DNA from: CAYOSF01 sp964406605
GTDB lineage: Bacteria > Chloroflexota > Dehalococcoidia > DSTF01 > RBG-16-68-14
NCBI GenBank assembly: GCA_964406605.1
Contig: CAYOSF010000006.1
Coordinates: 186,001-250,000 of the forward strand
Length of the DNA: 64,000 bases
Direction: 5' to 3'
Below the pieces are notes generated by a model. It did no database searches. It was not told where the DNA came from and worked only from the letters and a program-made list of their open reading frames with translations. Below, piece after piece: positions 16,466 to 23,795 of this stretch (positions are counted from its first letter, which is position 1; every line of letters begins with the position of its first letter). The translations under genes and the position numbers were made by a program.

Positions 16466-17230
16466 TTACCGCACCTTCGCTGAGATCGTCACGTACCAGT
16501 GATTGAGGTAGGGTTCGCCGTCCACCTCGCGCAGGTTCAGCGCCCTTCTCTGGTCTATGTCCAGCCGTTCCAGCAGTTCGTTGATGTTCCGGACGCTCTC
16601 GCAAGAAGCGCCGGCCGTCAGGGAGGTGAGAGGACGGTGTCGTGTGTAAGGAACCACCTCCTCTACCAGGAAACCGGAAGCCCGCAGCATCCCCGTCCAT
16701 TCGTCCGGCCGGTACTGCCGAATGTGCGAGCCGTCGTGATAGCGGTCCAGCTTGTTCATGCAGGAGTCGATGAAGTCGTCTTCCGGTACGCTGCGGTCAT
16801 CGATGACGAGCCGGCCCTCCTCACGCAGGACCCGGCGCATCTCGCCCAACGCCCGTGCGATGTTCGAGAAATGGTGCGCCGCGCGCCGGCAGGTGATCAG
16901 ATGGAAGCTCCGGTCTCTGAACGGCAGATGGTGGACGTCGGCGAGGCAGAGGTTCACGTTGTCGACCGACCGGGCCTCCGCCAGCTTCCGGGCCTCCCCG
17001 AGCATCTCGGGAGTGAGATCGATGCCCGCGACCGATCGGGCGTGCGGCGCCAGCGCGAACGCCGTGTGACCCGTGCCTGTCGCAATGTCTAGCGCCGACC
17101 AGTGCGGTTCGGGTGATGCCATCCTGACGACGCTGGCCAGCACGTCGGCGTCGGTATGGGAGGCGCTCGTGGTGTAGGCTGCGGCGCGCTGGCCGAAGAC
17201 CCGTCGCGCTTCTTGTTCCGGCGTTCTCAC
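16466..17230 (-). CDS. Class I SAM-dependent methyltransferase (UbiE/COQ5-like)
   Basis: The 254-residue product has motif I ALDIATGTGHTA (about 46-57), the acidic residue in GIDLTPEML, and the post-motif CRRAAHHFSN segment typical of the Methyltransf_11 group that includes menaquinone and arsenite methyltransferase relatives. GTG at 17230 is preceded by AAGGATCC at a workable distance. It heads the leftward run 2H-HAD-nudix. The target molecule is unknown. Confidence 0.82.
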   Translation of the reverse strand: MRTPEQEARRVFGQRAAAYTTSASHTDADVLASVVRMASPEPHWSALDIATGTGHTAFALAPHARSVAGIDLTPEMLGEARKLAEARSVDNVNLCLADVHHLPFRDRSFHLITCRRAAHHFSNIARALGEMRRVLREEGRLVIDDRSVPEDDFIDSCMNKLDRYHDGSHIRQYRPDEWTGMLRASGFLVEEVVPYTRHRPLTSLTAGASCESVRNINELLERLDIDQRRALNLREVDGEPYLNHWYVTISAKVR

Positions 17231-17351
17231 TGGATCCTTGCGCCTCGTGCCCTAGGAAGGTCAGCCGGCCAGAGGAGTGGAATCGCCACCGTTGAGGTCC
17301 CCAGGAGCGCGGCACAGTCCGCTCGGCTATCGCGGCAGGCCCGCCGCCGGG

Positions 17352-17825
17352 TCAGCTTATCTTGGTGATGGTGAAGCGGAGGACGCCCTTGGGCGCATCT
17401 ACCTGCACCTCGTCGCCCACCCGCTTGCCCAGCAAGGCTCGCCCCACGGGCGACTCATTGCTGATCCGTCCCTCCGTCGGGTCCGCCTCGGCCGAGCCGA
17501 CAATGTGGTACTCCTGCCTCTTGCCTTTCCCGGCGGAGACGGTGACGTTGGATCCGATCTGCACGCGGCCTGCGCGGTGCGCCTCCTTCTCGTCGATGAT
17601 GGTGGCGTCCTGGATCAACTTTTCCAAGGTGAGGATGCGACCCTCAACGAACGCTTGTTCGTTTTTCGCGTCGTCGAACTCGGCGTTGTTCTGAGTGCTG
17701 GCCAGTTCCTTCGCCTGCCGGATCCGCTCCGCCACCTCCGGCCGGCGGACGTGCTTCATGTGGTCCAGCTCTTTCTCTAGCTTGGCCAGACCTTCTTTGG
17801 TAAGGAGAACAGGATTATCGACCAT
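17352..17825 (-). CDS. greA: Transcription elongation factor GreA with altered coiled-coil tip
   Basis: GreA inserts an N-terminal coiled coil into the RNA polymerase secondary channel and stimulates transcript cleavage. This 157-residue protein has the full family length, the opening PVLLTKEGLAKLEKEL, and the C-terminal FKBP-like domain ending in SPVGRALLGKRVGDEV. At the coiled-coil tip the usual GDLxENAEY is replaced by ASTQNNAEF (residues 42-50). The two acidic residues that coordinate the catalytic magnesium in E. coli GreA (Asp41 and Glu44) therefore read Ser43 and Asn46. It may bind polymerase without cleavage activity, as Gfh-type paralogues do. Start ATG at 17825 follows GAGG. Confidence 0.9.
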   Translation of the reverse strand: MVDNPVLLTKEGLAKLEKELDHMKHVRRPEVAERIRQAKELASTQNNAEFDDAKNEQAFVEGRILTLEKLIQDATIIDEKEAHRAGRVQIGSNVTVSAGKGKRQEYHIVGSAEADPTEGRISNESPVGRALLGKRVGDEVQVDAPKGVLRFTITKIS

Positions 17826-18098
17826 CGCCGTGCCTCATCAAAAAGATAGACTGAGGGGCAAGCTGCCCTCAGCCGTACGCAAGTCAGCGACCTCAGCATA
17901 GTATACAGGCTCGCCGCAGCCTTGTAAAGGTCACGCACCATGTCTGAATCCGCGCATTCCTGCGAGAAACGAGGCCGCGGACTCTCGGCGGCCTGGCCGG
18001 CTCAAGGCGGGCGCCGCACTGCCAGGACAAGCCGGTTCCGTCTTCTGCTACAATTGGTCTCGCCCGGCACGCATCTCAAGACAGCGAAAGGTTCGACC

Positions 18099-18911
18099 AT
18101 GGAGTTCGAGCACATTCTCTACGACAAGGCCGGCGGCGTCGCCACCATCACTCTGAATCGTCCCGACAGGATGAACGCCTTCACGGCGACGATGATAGAG
18201 GAGTGGGCCCGTGCGCTGGAGAATGCCCGGCTGGACGCCGACGTGCGTGCCGTCATACTTACCGGCGCTGGCCGCGGTTTCTGCGCCGGGGCCGACCTGC
18301 GGGGAGGATCGGGGGTGCCTGAGGCGGCGCGCAGTGAGGTACCCGTCTCCGCCGCCGACCGGCGGAACTGGCTTCGCGACGGCGTCCACAACGTGCCGAG
18401 GCAGGTCGCGCTCTTGGACAAGCCCTACATCGCGGCGGTGAACGGAGCGGCCGTGGGCGCCGGCATGGACATGTGCAGCATGTGCGACCTGCGTATCGCG
18501 TCGGAGCAAGCCCGATTCGCCATGTCGTACGTGAAGGTCGGTCTGGTGCCGGGCGATGGAGGCTGCTACTTCTTGCCGCGGATCGTCGGCGTGGCGAAGG
18601 CGCTGGAGCTCATCTGGACGGGGGATTTCGTCGATGCGGAGGAGGCGCTGTGTATCGGGTACGTCTCCAAGGTCGTACCGGCCGATGAGCTGCTGCCGGC
18701 GGCCCGTGCGCTTGCCGAGCGCATCGCGCAGGGGCCGGCCGTCGCTATTCAGCTCGCCAAGCGACTCGTCTATCGTGGACTCAACAGCGATGTCCAGGAG
18801 GCGCTGGAGGCGGCCGGTCATGCGATGGCCATCGTTCAGCCCACGGAGGACGCTCGGGAGGGACCGCGGGCGTTCGCGGAGAAACGCGCGCCGCAGTTCA
18901 AGGGGCGGTAG
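18099..18911 (+). CDS. Enoyl-CoA hydratase/isomerase family protein
   Basis: The 270-residue crotonase-fold protein has the oxyanion-hole segment GAGRGFCAGADLRGG (about 59-73) and a second one in VNGAAVGAGMDM. In classical enoyl-CoA hydratase two glutamates do catalysis. Here the first position reads Asp (GMDMCSMCD) and the second site is replaced by FAMSYVKVGLVPGDGG, so the reaction is probably not simple hydration and may be isomerisation, a lyase step or thioester hydrolysis. The ATG at 18099 starts directly at the family N-terminus; upstream in-frame sequence is not conserved in character. The gene is monocistronic, with an IS200-like element just downstream. Confidence 0.8.
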   Translation: MEFEHILYDKAGGVATITLNRPDRMNAFTATMIEEWARALENARLDADVRAVILTGAGRGFCAGADLRGGSGVPEAARSEVPVSAADRRNWLRDGVHNVPRQVALLDKPYIAAVNGAAVGAGMDMCSMCDLRIASEQARFAMSYVKVGLVPGDGGCYFLPRIVGVAKALELIWTGDFVDAEEALCIGYVSKVVPADELLPAARALAERIAQGPAVAIQLAKRLVYRGLNSDVQEALEAAGHAMAIVQPTEDAREGPRAFAEKRAPQFKGR

Positions 18912-18927
18912 GACTGCATAGTGAATA

Positions 18928-19413
18928 CCGCGCACAGAATGTGCGCGGCTTGGCGGGCGGCGGTCATGATTCGCTGTCACGTGTGGTTCTCGACGAAGCG
19001 CCGAAAGCGGCTGCTCCAGGGAGACGTGGGCGATCTGGCTGAGCGCGCAATGCGAGAGGTGGCTACTGACGACGGGATCCGCTTGTTGGAGTGCAAGGCG
19101 GCGATCGACCACGTGCACATCGTCGTCGAACTTGATTCTACTCAGGAGTTGCCGGCCGCAATGAAGGCATTGAAGGGCAAGTCCGCTCGTCTCGTCTTCC
19201 AGCAGTTCAGCAGCCTGAAGCTTGATGCTGGGACGAACCACTTGTGGCGGCGCGGATACGGCTGGAGGCCCATTGGACCATCTGACGAGGAGCGCGTGCG
19301 GCGCTACGTCCGTACGCAGACGGACAGACTGGAGAGGTTCTCCCGATGACCGGACTTACGCGGGTTCGCCGAAACAAGGGATAGAAGCCAAGCCGCGGAC
19401 TTCCAGTCCGCGG
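18928..19413 (+). mobile_element. IS200/RAYT-like insertion element
   Basis: A single tyrosine-transposase gene is bracketed by two perfect 9-base hairpins of related sequence: left CCGCGCACA/TGTGCGCGG with loop GAA (18928-18948), right CCGCGGACT/AGTCCGCGG with loop TCC (19393-19413). IS200/IS605 family elements and REP-associated transposases recognise subterminal hairpins of exactly this kind and have no terminal inverted repeats, which matches. Exact ends cannot be set from one copy. It lies between the enoyl-CoA hydratase-like gene and a cupin gene. Confidence 0.7.
18966..19349 (+). CDS. tnpA: IS200/IS605-family TnpA (Y1 HUH transposase)
   Basis: The 127-residue protein has the HUH metal-binding motif HVH at 49-51 (in IDHVHIVV), the N-terminal HVWFSTKRRKRLL segment of the family, and the single catalytic tyrosine expected at Tyr114 in VRRYVRTQ. 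Such enzymes cut and paste single-stranded DNA at hairpin ends. An upstream GTG at 18921 would place the left hairpin inside the coding region, so the ATG at 18966 is preferred although its ribosome site is weak. All catalytic residues are present, so the enzyme may be active. No accessory tnpB is next to it. Confidence 0.8.
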   Translation: MIRCHVWFSTKRRKRLLQGDVGDLAERAMREVATDDGIRLLECKAAIDHVHIVVELDSTQELPAAMKALKGKSARLVFQQFSSLKLDAGTNHLWRRGYGWRPIGPSDEERVRRYVRTQTDRLERFSR

Positions 19414-19463
19414 TACTGTTGTTAGCTATACTGTCGTGCTCAAGCTGGAAAGGAGCCAATGCG

Positions 19464-19928
19464 ATGGTGACAGGCAAATCGACCTCGGCGAGTGCGGATG
19501 ACGCTCTTCTCTCCGTGCCGCGCCTCTACGATGACGACCGCGCACGGCGGGCCTGCGACGTCTTCGGCTTCACAGAGGACGGGACGGTCAAGATGGACGG
19601 GGATATCAATATCACCTGGGCGTACCCGGGACGAGTCGTGGCCTGGCACCGGCACAAGAAGCAGACGGACCACTGGTTCGTGATCAAGGGCTACCTGAAG
19701 GTTGGTCTCCTGGATGACAGCGGCCACCACCGTTGGGTGTACCTGGGCGAGAACGACCGGCGTGTCCTGAGCATTCCTCCCGGCGTCTGGCACGGTTACC
19801 TGGTGCTCGGCGAGGAGGAGGTAATTCTGATGTACTATATCACCTCCAAGTACGACCCGGAGGACCCGGACGAGGATCGCCTTTCGGTGGAGGAGGCCGG
19901 GGTCGACTGGACGGTGCCTGTCAAGTAG
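19464..19928 (+). CDS. Cupin protein, dTDP-4-dehydrorhamnose 3,5-epimerase-like
   Basis: The 154-residue protein has a jelly-roll pattern with HRHKKQTDHWFVIKG (about 62-76) and SIPPGVWHGYLVLG (about 110-123), which match the RmlC-like dTDP-sugar isomerase branch of cupins. A tail with EDRLSVEEAGVDW is also seen in RmlC-related proteins. The usual His-Asp catalytic pair is only partly traceable, so it may be a sugar-nucleotide isomerase or a binding relative. The ATG at 19464 is preceded by GAAAGGAGCC. No other sugar genes are nearby. Confidence 0.65.
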   Translation: MVTGKSTSASADDALLSVPRLYDDDRARRACDVFGFTEDGTVKMDGDINITWAYPGRVVAWHRHKKQTDHWFVIKGYLKVGLLDDSGHHRWVYLGENDRRVLSIPPGVWHGYLVLGEEEVILMYYITSKYDPEDPDEDRLSVEEAGVDWTVPVK

Positions 19929-20004
19929 CGTCGGGTTTCGCGTCACCCGGCGCAGCCGCTCGATGCTTGATGGGCGACTTGGGGCCTCCCTATAATGCCT
20001 GTGT

Positions 20005-20080
20005 GGGGATATAGCTCAGCTGGGAGAGCGCTGCTTTCGCATAGCAGAGGTCGGGGGTTCGAGTCCCCCTATCTCCACCA
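20005..20080 (+). tRNA. tRNA-Ala (anticodon CGC)
   Basis: A full cloverleaf is visible: acceptor GGGGATA pairing with TATCTCC, D-arm GCTCAGCTGGGAGAGC, anticodon stem CTGCT/AGCAG with loop TTCGCAT (anticodon CGC, reading GCG), T-arm with GGTTCGAGTCC, and an encoded CCA end. GCG-reading alanine tRNA suits a GC-rich genome. Confidence 0.95.
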
Positions 20081-20265
20081 ACACTGACAACACAGCGTGG
20101 TGTCGTCCGCCAACCTCACAGCCCCGGGCGCTCGGGGGCGGTTGTCAAGCCTTACCTCCGCGAGCCGTGGATGTGCCGACTGCCCGGCTCCGGCGCCGAG
20201 CCCGGAGATCCGCTCGCTCGTGCGGGGCCCATCCACGGTAGAATGCTCCGGAAGGGAGGTCCGCC

Positions 20266-21291
20266 ATGCCGCTCCTACGTGCTGAAGAGATCAACTACCA
20301 ACGAGTCCAGGAGTTGGAGGCCGAGCGCTCCATCGCCTTCCTCTCCATAAGCGCTCTTGAGGTTCACGGGCCTCACCTGCCGCTCGGGATGGACATGTTC
20401 ATGGCCCGGTGGCAAGCGGAGGAGACCGCCCGTCGCTTCGCTGAGGCGCACCCCGAGTGGACGGTTGTGGTGTACCCGCATCTGCCTCTCGGCACGGACG
20501 AATTGCCCCTGCGAGGATCTGTCAACAACAGCCAGCAATCCGTCTACCAGGCGCTTCTGTCCTATGGGGCGGCCCTGTCGAAGGCGGGCTTCGGATACGC
20601 CGTCGTGACGAACGGCCACGGCGGGGCGCGGCACGCGGCGGCAATTGAGGCGGCCTGCATGAAGGTGAGCCGGCACAAGACGATCAGCATGTTCTCTCCG
20701 GCCATCGCGGTGCTCCATGGTGTCGTGTCCGGGTCGCGTCACGGCCAGATCGAAGCCGAGCTTGACCGGCCGCTGAAACCGGCGGAGAGGGAAGGCTTGC
20801 TGAACGGTGAGCATGCCGGGACCATGGAGACGTCGTTCGCGCTGGCGGAGCGGCCGGAGCAGGTCGATGCCGCGTACGAGACGTTGGGGCAGGATGGGCC
20901 GCCGCGTTTCCGTCCTGTGGCCGCCGTCGCCCGGAAGTTGGCGCCGATCGTTGCGCCCAGCCCGGAGGCCGCGACGGAGGTGGCGGACTCGCTGGCCGGC
21001 ACGATCGGCTGGCTCTTGAACACCCGTTTCGGCTATGGTCGCCCGGACAAAGTGACCTACCAGGGCGATCCCTCGGCTGCCTCCGCGGAGTTGGGTCGCG
21101 CGGTCCGGGAGGTGGCGGTTCAGGGCTGTCTGGAGTATGTCGAGCGCGTGACGACTGGCGAGCTGGCCGCCGAGGATGTCCGCTCGATCGCGTCTGACCC
21201 AGCCCTCATTCAGCCCGGCTTCTGGCAGCGTCTGGGAATCGGTGCTGCAATCACAGCGGTCGTGGGCTGGTGGCTGCTGCGCCGGCGATAG
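20266..21291 (+). CDS. Creatininase-family amidohydrolase with C-terminal membrane anchor
   Basis: The 341-residue protein belongs to the creatininase family of zinc-dependent amidohydrolases, which includes creatininase, MftE and the ArfB deformylase. Family motifs are visible: EVHGPHLPLGMD near residue 32 with metal-binding Glu, His and Asp; TNGHGGAR near 118; and GEHAGTMETSFAL near 182 with metal-binding Glu. A hydrophobic segment at about 318-336 followed by LLRRRR-type charge looks like a tail anchor, which is unusual in the family. GGAAGGAGG precedes the ATG. No mycofactocin or riboflavin genes are near, so the substrate is open. Confidence 0.82.
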   Translation: MPLLRAEEINYQRVQELEAERSIAFLSISALEVHGPHLPLGMDMFMARWQAEETARRFAEAHPEWTVVVYPHLPLGTDELPLRGSVNNSQQSVYQALLSYGAALSKAGFGYAVVTNGHGGARHAAAIEAACMKVSRHKTISMFSPAIAVLHGVVSGSRHGQIEAELDRPLKPAEREGLLNGEHAGTMETSFALAERPEQVDAAYETLGQDGPPRFRPVAAVARKLAPIVAPSPEAATEVADSLAGTIGWLLNTRFGYGRPDKVTYQGDPSAASAELGRAVREVAVQGCLEYVERVTTGELAAEDVRSIASDPALIQPGFWQRLGIGAAITAVVGWWLLRRR

Positions 21292-21305
21292 TAGAATCTG
21301 AGGGC

Positions 21306-21440
21306 GTGCCCCCGTACCCCTTGCGTTCCGCAGCCGGCCATAGCCCCACCAGGGCAGCCAAGGAGATTGGCGTCTCCCGCCAGGCCGCCTACAAGCAGCG
21401 CGGCGGCGATCCCGACTTCGCGGACGCCTGGCAGTCTTAG
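21306..21440 (+). pseudogene. Phage-like helix-turn-helix fragment
   Basis: A 44-residue reading from GTG at 21306 contains RAAKEIGVSRQAAYKQRGGDP followed by DFADAW. This is the helix-turn-helix signature seen at the N-terminus of phage small terminase-like and phage-associated HTH proteins, cut by a stop soon afterwards. No ribosome site is visible. It is best read as a remnant of a larger gene and marks the start of an accessory stretch with the Fic gene. Confidence 0.4.
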
Positions 21441-21705
21441 CCGTCCAGCCCGTGCGGTGGCGCCGTTCTTCACCCTGGCGCGAGTAGACGGGTCGCCCTC
21501 ATGCCACAACGAGAGACAGCGGGGTCCCAACACGAGACGGCGCACCGGGAGGGCTCGCGCCGAGCGCAGCTTGGCGGAAATCCTGGGCCAATGGGATGGT
21601 GGCGCATGTTGTTTTAGTTTCGGCCTTGGCACTAAAATAAGAACGTAACGTCTTCAGAGTAGTTATGGATCTCCTAAACATGGGCACCGCAGGAGCGCGC
21701 TAATT
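21441..21705. other. Spacer upstream of fic
   Basis: This 265-base stretch is less GC-rich than its surroundings, notably at 21610-21700, which holds TTGTTTTAG and AAAATAAG runs. It shows no convincing gene. The AT-rich part probably contains the fic promoter, and AGGAG at 21691-21695 lies ahead of the TTG start. Confidence 0.3.
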
Positions 21706-22902
21706 TTGCGAGCCGGGCAATTCCTCAAACAGCCGGCCGGATACACGGCCTTCATTCCCAGCCCCTTGCCCCCAGACCCCCCAATAGACATGGGGCCCCG
21801 CATGGTGAAGCTCCTATCTGAAGCGGACCAAGCACTTGGGCGGCTCGATGGTGTGACCCAGGTCCTTCCAAATCCAGATCTGTTCGTAGCCATGTACGTG
21901 CTGCGTGAGTCAGTCATCAGTTCTCAGATCGAGGGCACGGTCAGTACCCTGGACGACGCTCTAATGTTCGAGCTGCAACCGAAGCGCGGGGATCTGCCTA
22001 AGGACGTTGAGGAGGTTGTCAACCACGTCCGCGCGATGAACTATGGGCTTGAACGTCTGAGATCCCTGCCGTTGTCGCTTCGCCTGATTCGCGAAATCCA
22101 CGCCCAATTGCTGGAGGGCGTGAGGGGCTCGGAGCGTCAGCCTGGTGAGTTCCGGACGACCCAGAACTGGATTGGAGCGGGACAGGTCCCGCTCGCCCAG
22201 GCAACATTCGTCCCACCGCCTCCTTTGCCCATGATGGAAGCATTGGGCCAATTCGAACTCTTCCTGCATGAGGAACGGGACTTGGCGGTGTTGGTGCACA
22301 GTGGATTGGCTCACGCTCAGTTCGAGACAATCCATCCTTTCCTAGATGGCAACGGGCGCGTTGGACGCCTGCTTATCACCTTTCTTCTCTGCCATCGAGG
22401 AGTTCTCCACCGTCCACTCCTCTATCTGAGCGTGTACTTGAAGCGGCACAAGGCGGAGTACTATGATCGCCTGATGGCGATCAGAGAGGATGGCGACTGG
22501 GAGGGGTGGCTGAGGTTCTTCCTCCGAGGCGTGAGGGACACGGCCGCAGAAGCCACCGACACTGCTCGGGCAATCGTGAGCCTTCGGGAAGCGCATAGGG
22601 GAGCAGTCGAAAGCAGTGGGTTGGGCGTCAATGGTCTGCGCCTACTCGATCTACTGTTTGAGCGCCCTTTCGTGAACGTCAGCCTCGCGAGGGAGGTGCT
22701 AGATGTGTCGTTCGTTACCGCGAACAACCTAGTAGAGCGCCTCCAACAGCTTGGCGTTCTCCAGGAAATGACAGGCCAGCAGCGCTATCGAGTCTTCAGA
22801 TACGGCCCATACGTTGACCTGTTCCAGGAGGTAGTGCCCTCAGCCGAGCAAGATGTGCCTGTTCAGACGACGGAGGCGGACGAGCTGCTGCCCGGTGGCT
22901 AG
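21706..22902 (+). CDS. Fic-domain AMP-transferase, class II
   Basis: The 398-residue Fic protein transfers AMP or another phosphate-containing group to target hydroxyls. The catalytic loop HPFLDGNGRVGR is intact at 210-221. An inhibitory helix with S72-SQI-E76-G77 lies N-terminal to it, matching the class II self-inhibition motif. A winged-helix domain occupies about 300-370, the usual layout of chromosomal Fic/DOC-like regulators. The start is TTG at 21706 with AGGAG upstream, and the family N-terminus (GYTAFIPSPLPP) begins at once. Base composition is less GC-rich than neighbours, suggesting transfer. No antitoxin partner gene is adjacent, as expected when the inhibitory helix is internal. 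Confidence 0.9.
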   Translation: MRAGQFLKQPAGYTAFIPSPLPPDPPIDMGPRMVKLLSEADQALGRLDGVTQVLPNPDLFVAMYVLRESVISSQIEGTVSTLDDALMFELQPKRGDLPKDVEEVVNHVRAMNYGLERLRSLPLSLRLIREIHAQLLEGVRGSERQPGEFRTTQNWIGAGQVPLAQATFVPPPPLPMMEALGQFELFLHEERDLAVLVHSGLAHAQFETIHPFLDGNGRVGRLLITFLLCHRGVLHRPLLYLSVYLKRHKAEYYDRLMAIREDGDWEGWLRFFLRGVRDTAAEATDTARAIVSLREAHRGAVESSGLGVNGLRLLDLLFERPFVNVSLAREVLDVSFVTANNLVERLQQLGVLQEMTGQQRYRVFRYGPYVDLFQEVVPSAEQDVPVQTTEADELLPGG

Positions 22903-23170
22903 CACAGCCCAGAGAAAGGGGGCTACGGTACGGAGCCGTGGGGCGGCCTCTGCCACGGTCCCCTGGGAGTATGCTTCCCGCGCTGGGCGTAGGGCTGGCG
23001 CTGGCCTGCGGAACCATAGGTGGCGAAGCCGTGTCCACCGTGGGCCGCAGCGCAAGGCCCGCACAAACACCCTTACTGCACGGCCAACCCATTAGGGGGC
23101 GGAGGTGCGGCAACAGGGGACCGCGCTGGCGAAGCGGGTATCCGTGCGCTATGATGGGGCGCGCCTTCAA

Positions 23171-23247
23171 GCCCCCGTAGCTCAGTAGGACAGAGCAGCG
23201 GTTTCCTAAACCGCGGGTCGCAGGTTCGAATCCTGCCGGGGGTACCA
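23171..23247 (+). tRNA. tRNA-Arg (anticodon CCT)
   Basis: The acceptor GCCCCCG pairs with CGGGGGT. The anticodon stem GCGGT/ACCGC holds the loop TTCCTAA with anticodon CCT, reading AGG. The T-arm GCAGGTTCGAATCCTGC is perfect, and CCA is encoded. The antisense strand gives the well-known false peptide PAGFEPATRGLGNRC, so minus-strand reading frames across it are not genes. Confidence 0.95.
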
Positions 23248-23795
23248 CCTTTTCAGACTCAGACTTGACGTAACGGGGAGCCTCTACGGACGCCGTTCCG
23301 TCAATTAGCCTGCCAAGTTCTAGAGAGAGAGTTCTCAAGTCCCGACGGAAGGACGCGCCGCGCCGAGGGCGGGCCGCCTTGATATCCACCAAGAACCGCT
23401 CATGCAGTGTCCTATCAACACGGAGGGCGACAGCAGCGCTCTGTGCCCGGCAGGTCAACGTTCTCCTGCGGGACCAGCTCCAGCCCAACGTCAACGGATG
23501 CCAAGCCGCTGTCGTCAAGCGACCGTCGCAGGGTCAGTGGATCTGGAGCCCGTAGCGGGCGGGCGAGCAGGCGTGATGCCTCACCAGTAGCTGTTGCCGG
23601 GCAGGCAATTGGTGCGCCACAATCCTTCGGATGTGGCGATAACCGGGATACGATCGCCCACCTCTAGGGCGCTCATGCCCCGGGGATCTCGATTCCCGTA
23701 ACACGAACGTAACCTTGGCGAAACACGGCGGAAACGTTCGTCCCGCAGAATACGGGAGAGACTGGAGCCGAACTGGACAAAAGGGGACGAGCGAC
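23248..23795. other. Intergenic region between tRNA-Arg and amt
   Basis: No intact gene is seen in this 548-base gap. On the minus strand about 23260-23560 shows protein-like stretches in two frames (for example HERFLVDIKAARPRR in one and LASVDVGLELV in another), which may be a frameshifted remnant of an unidentified gene. Near amt an inverted repeat ACGAACGT (23704-23711) and ACGTTCGT (about 23734-23741) could be a regulator site. Confidence 0.3.

Noticed and set aside
22796..23518. Minus-strand reading frame of 240 codons across tRNA-Arg
   Set aside because: Its middle is the well-known antisense tRNA peptide PAGFEPATRGLG, and the rest is antisense to the fic end and spacer. Only the stretch near 23300-23500 might be a gene remnant.
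23700..23795. GGAA-N-TTCC archaeal NrpR operator upstream of amt
   Set aside because: Only a partial match (GGAA, six bases, GTCC) is present; the nearby ACGAACGT/ACGTTCGT dyad does not fit the described NrpR site.
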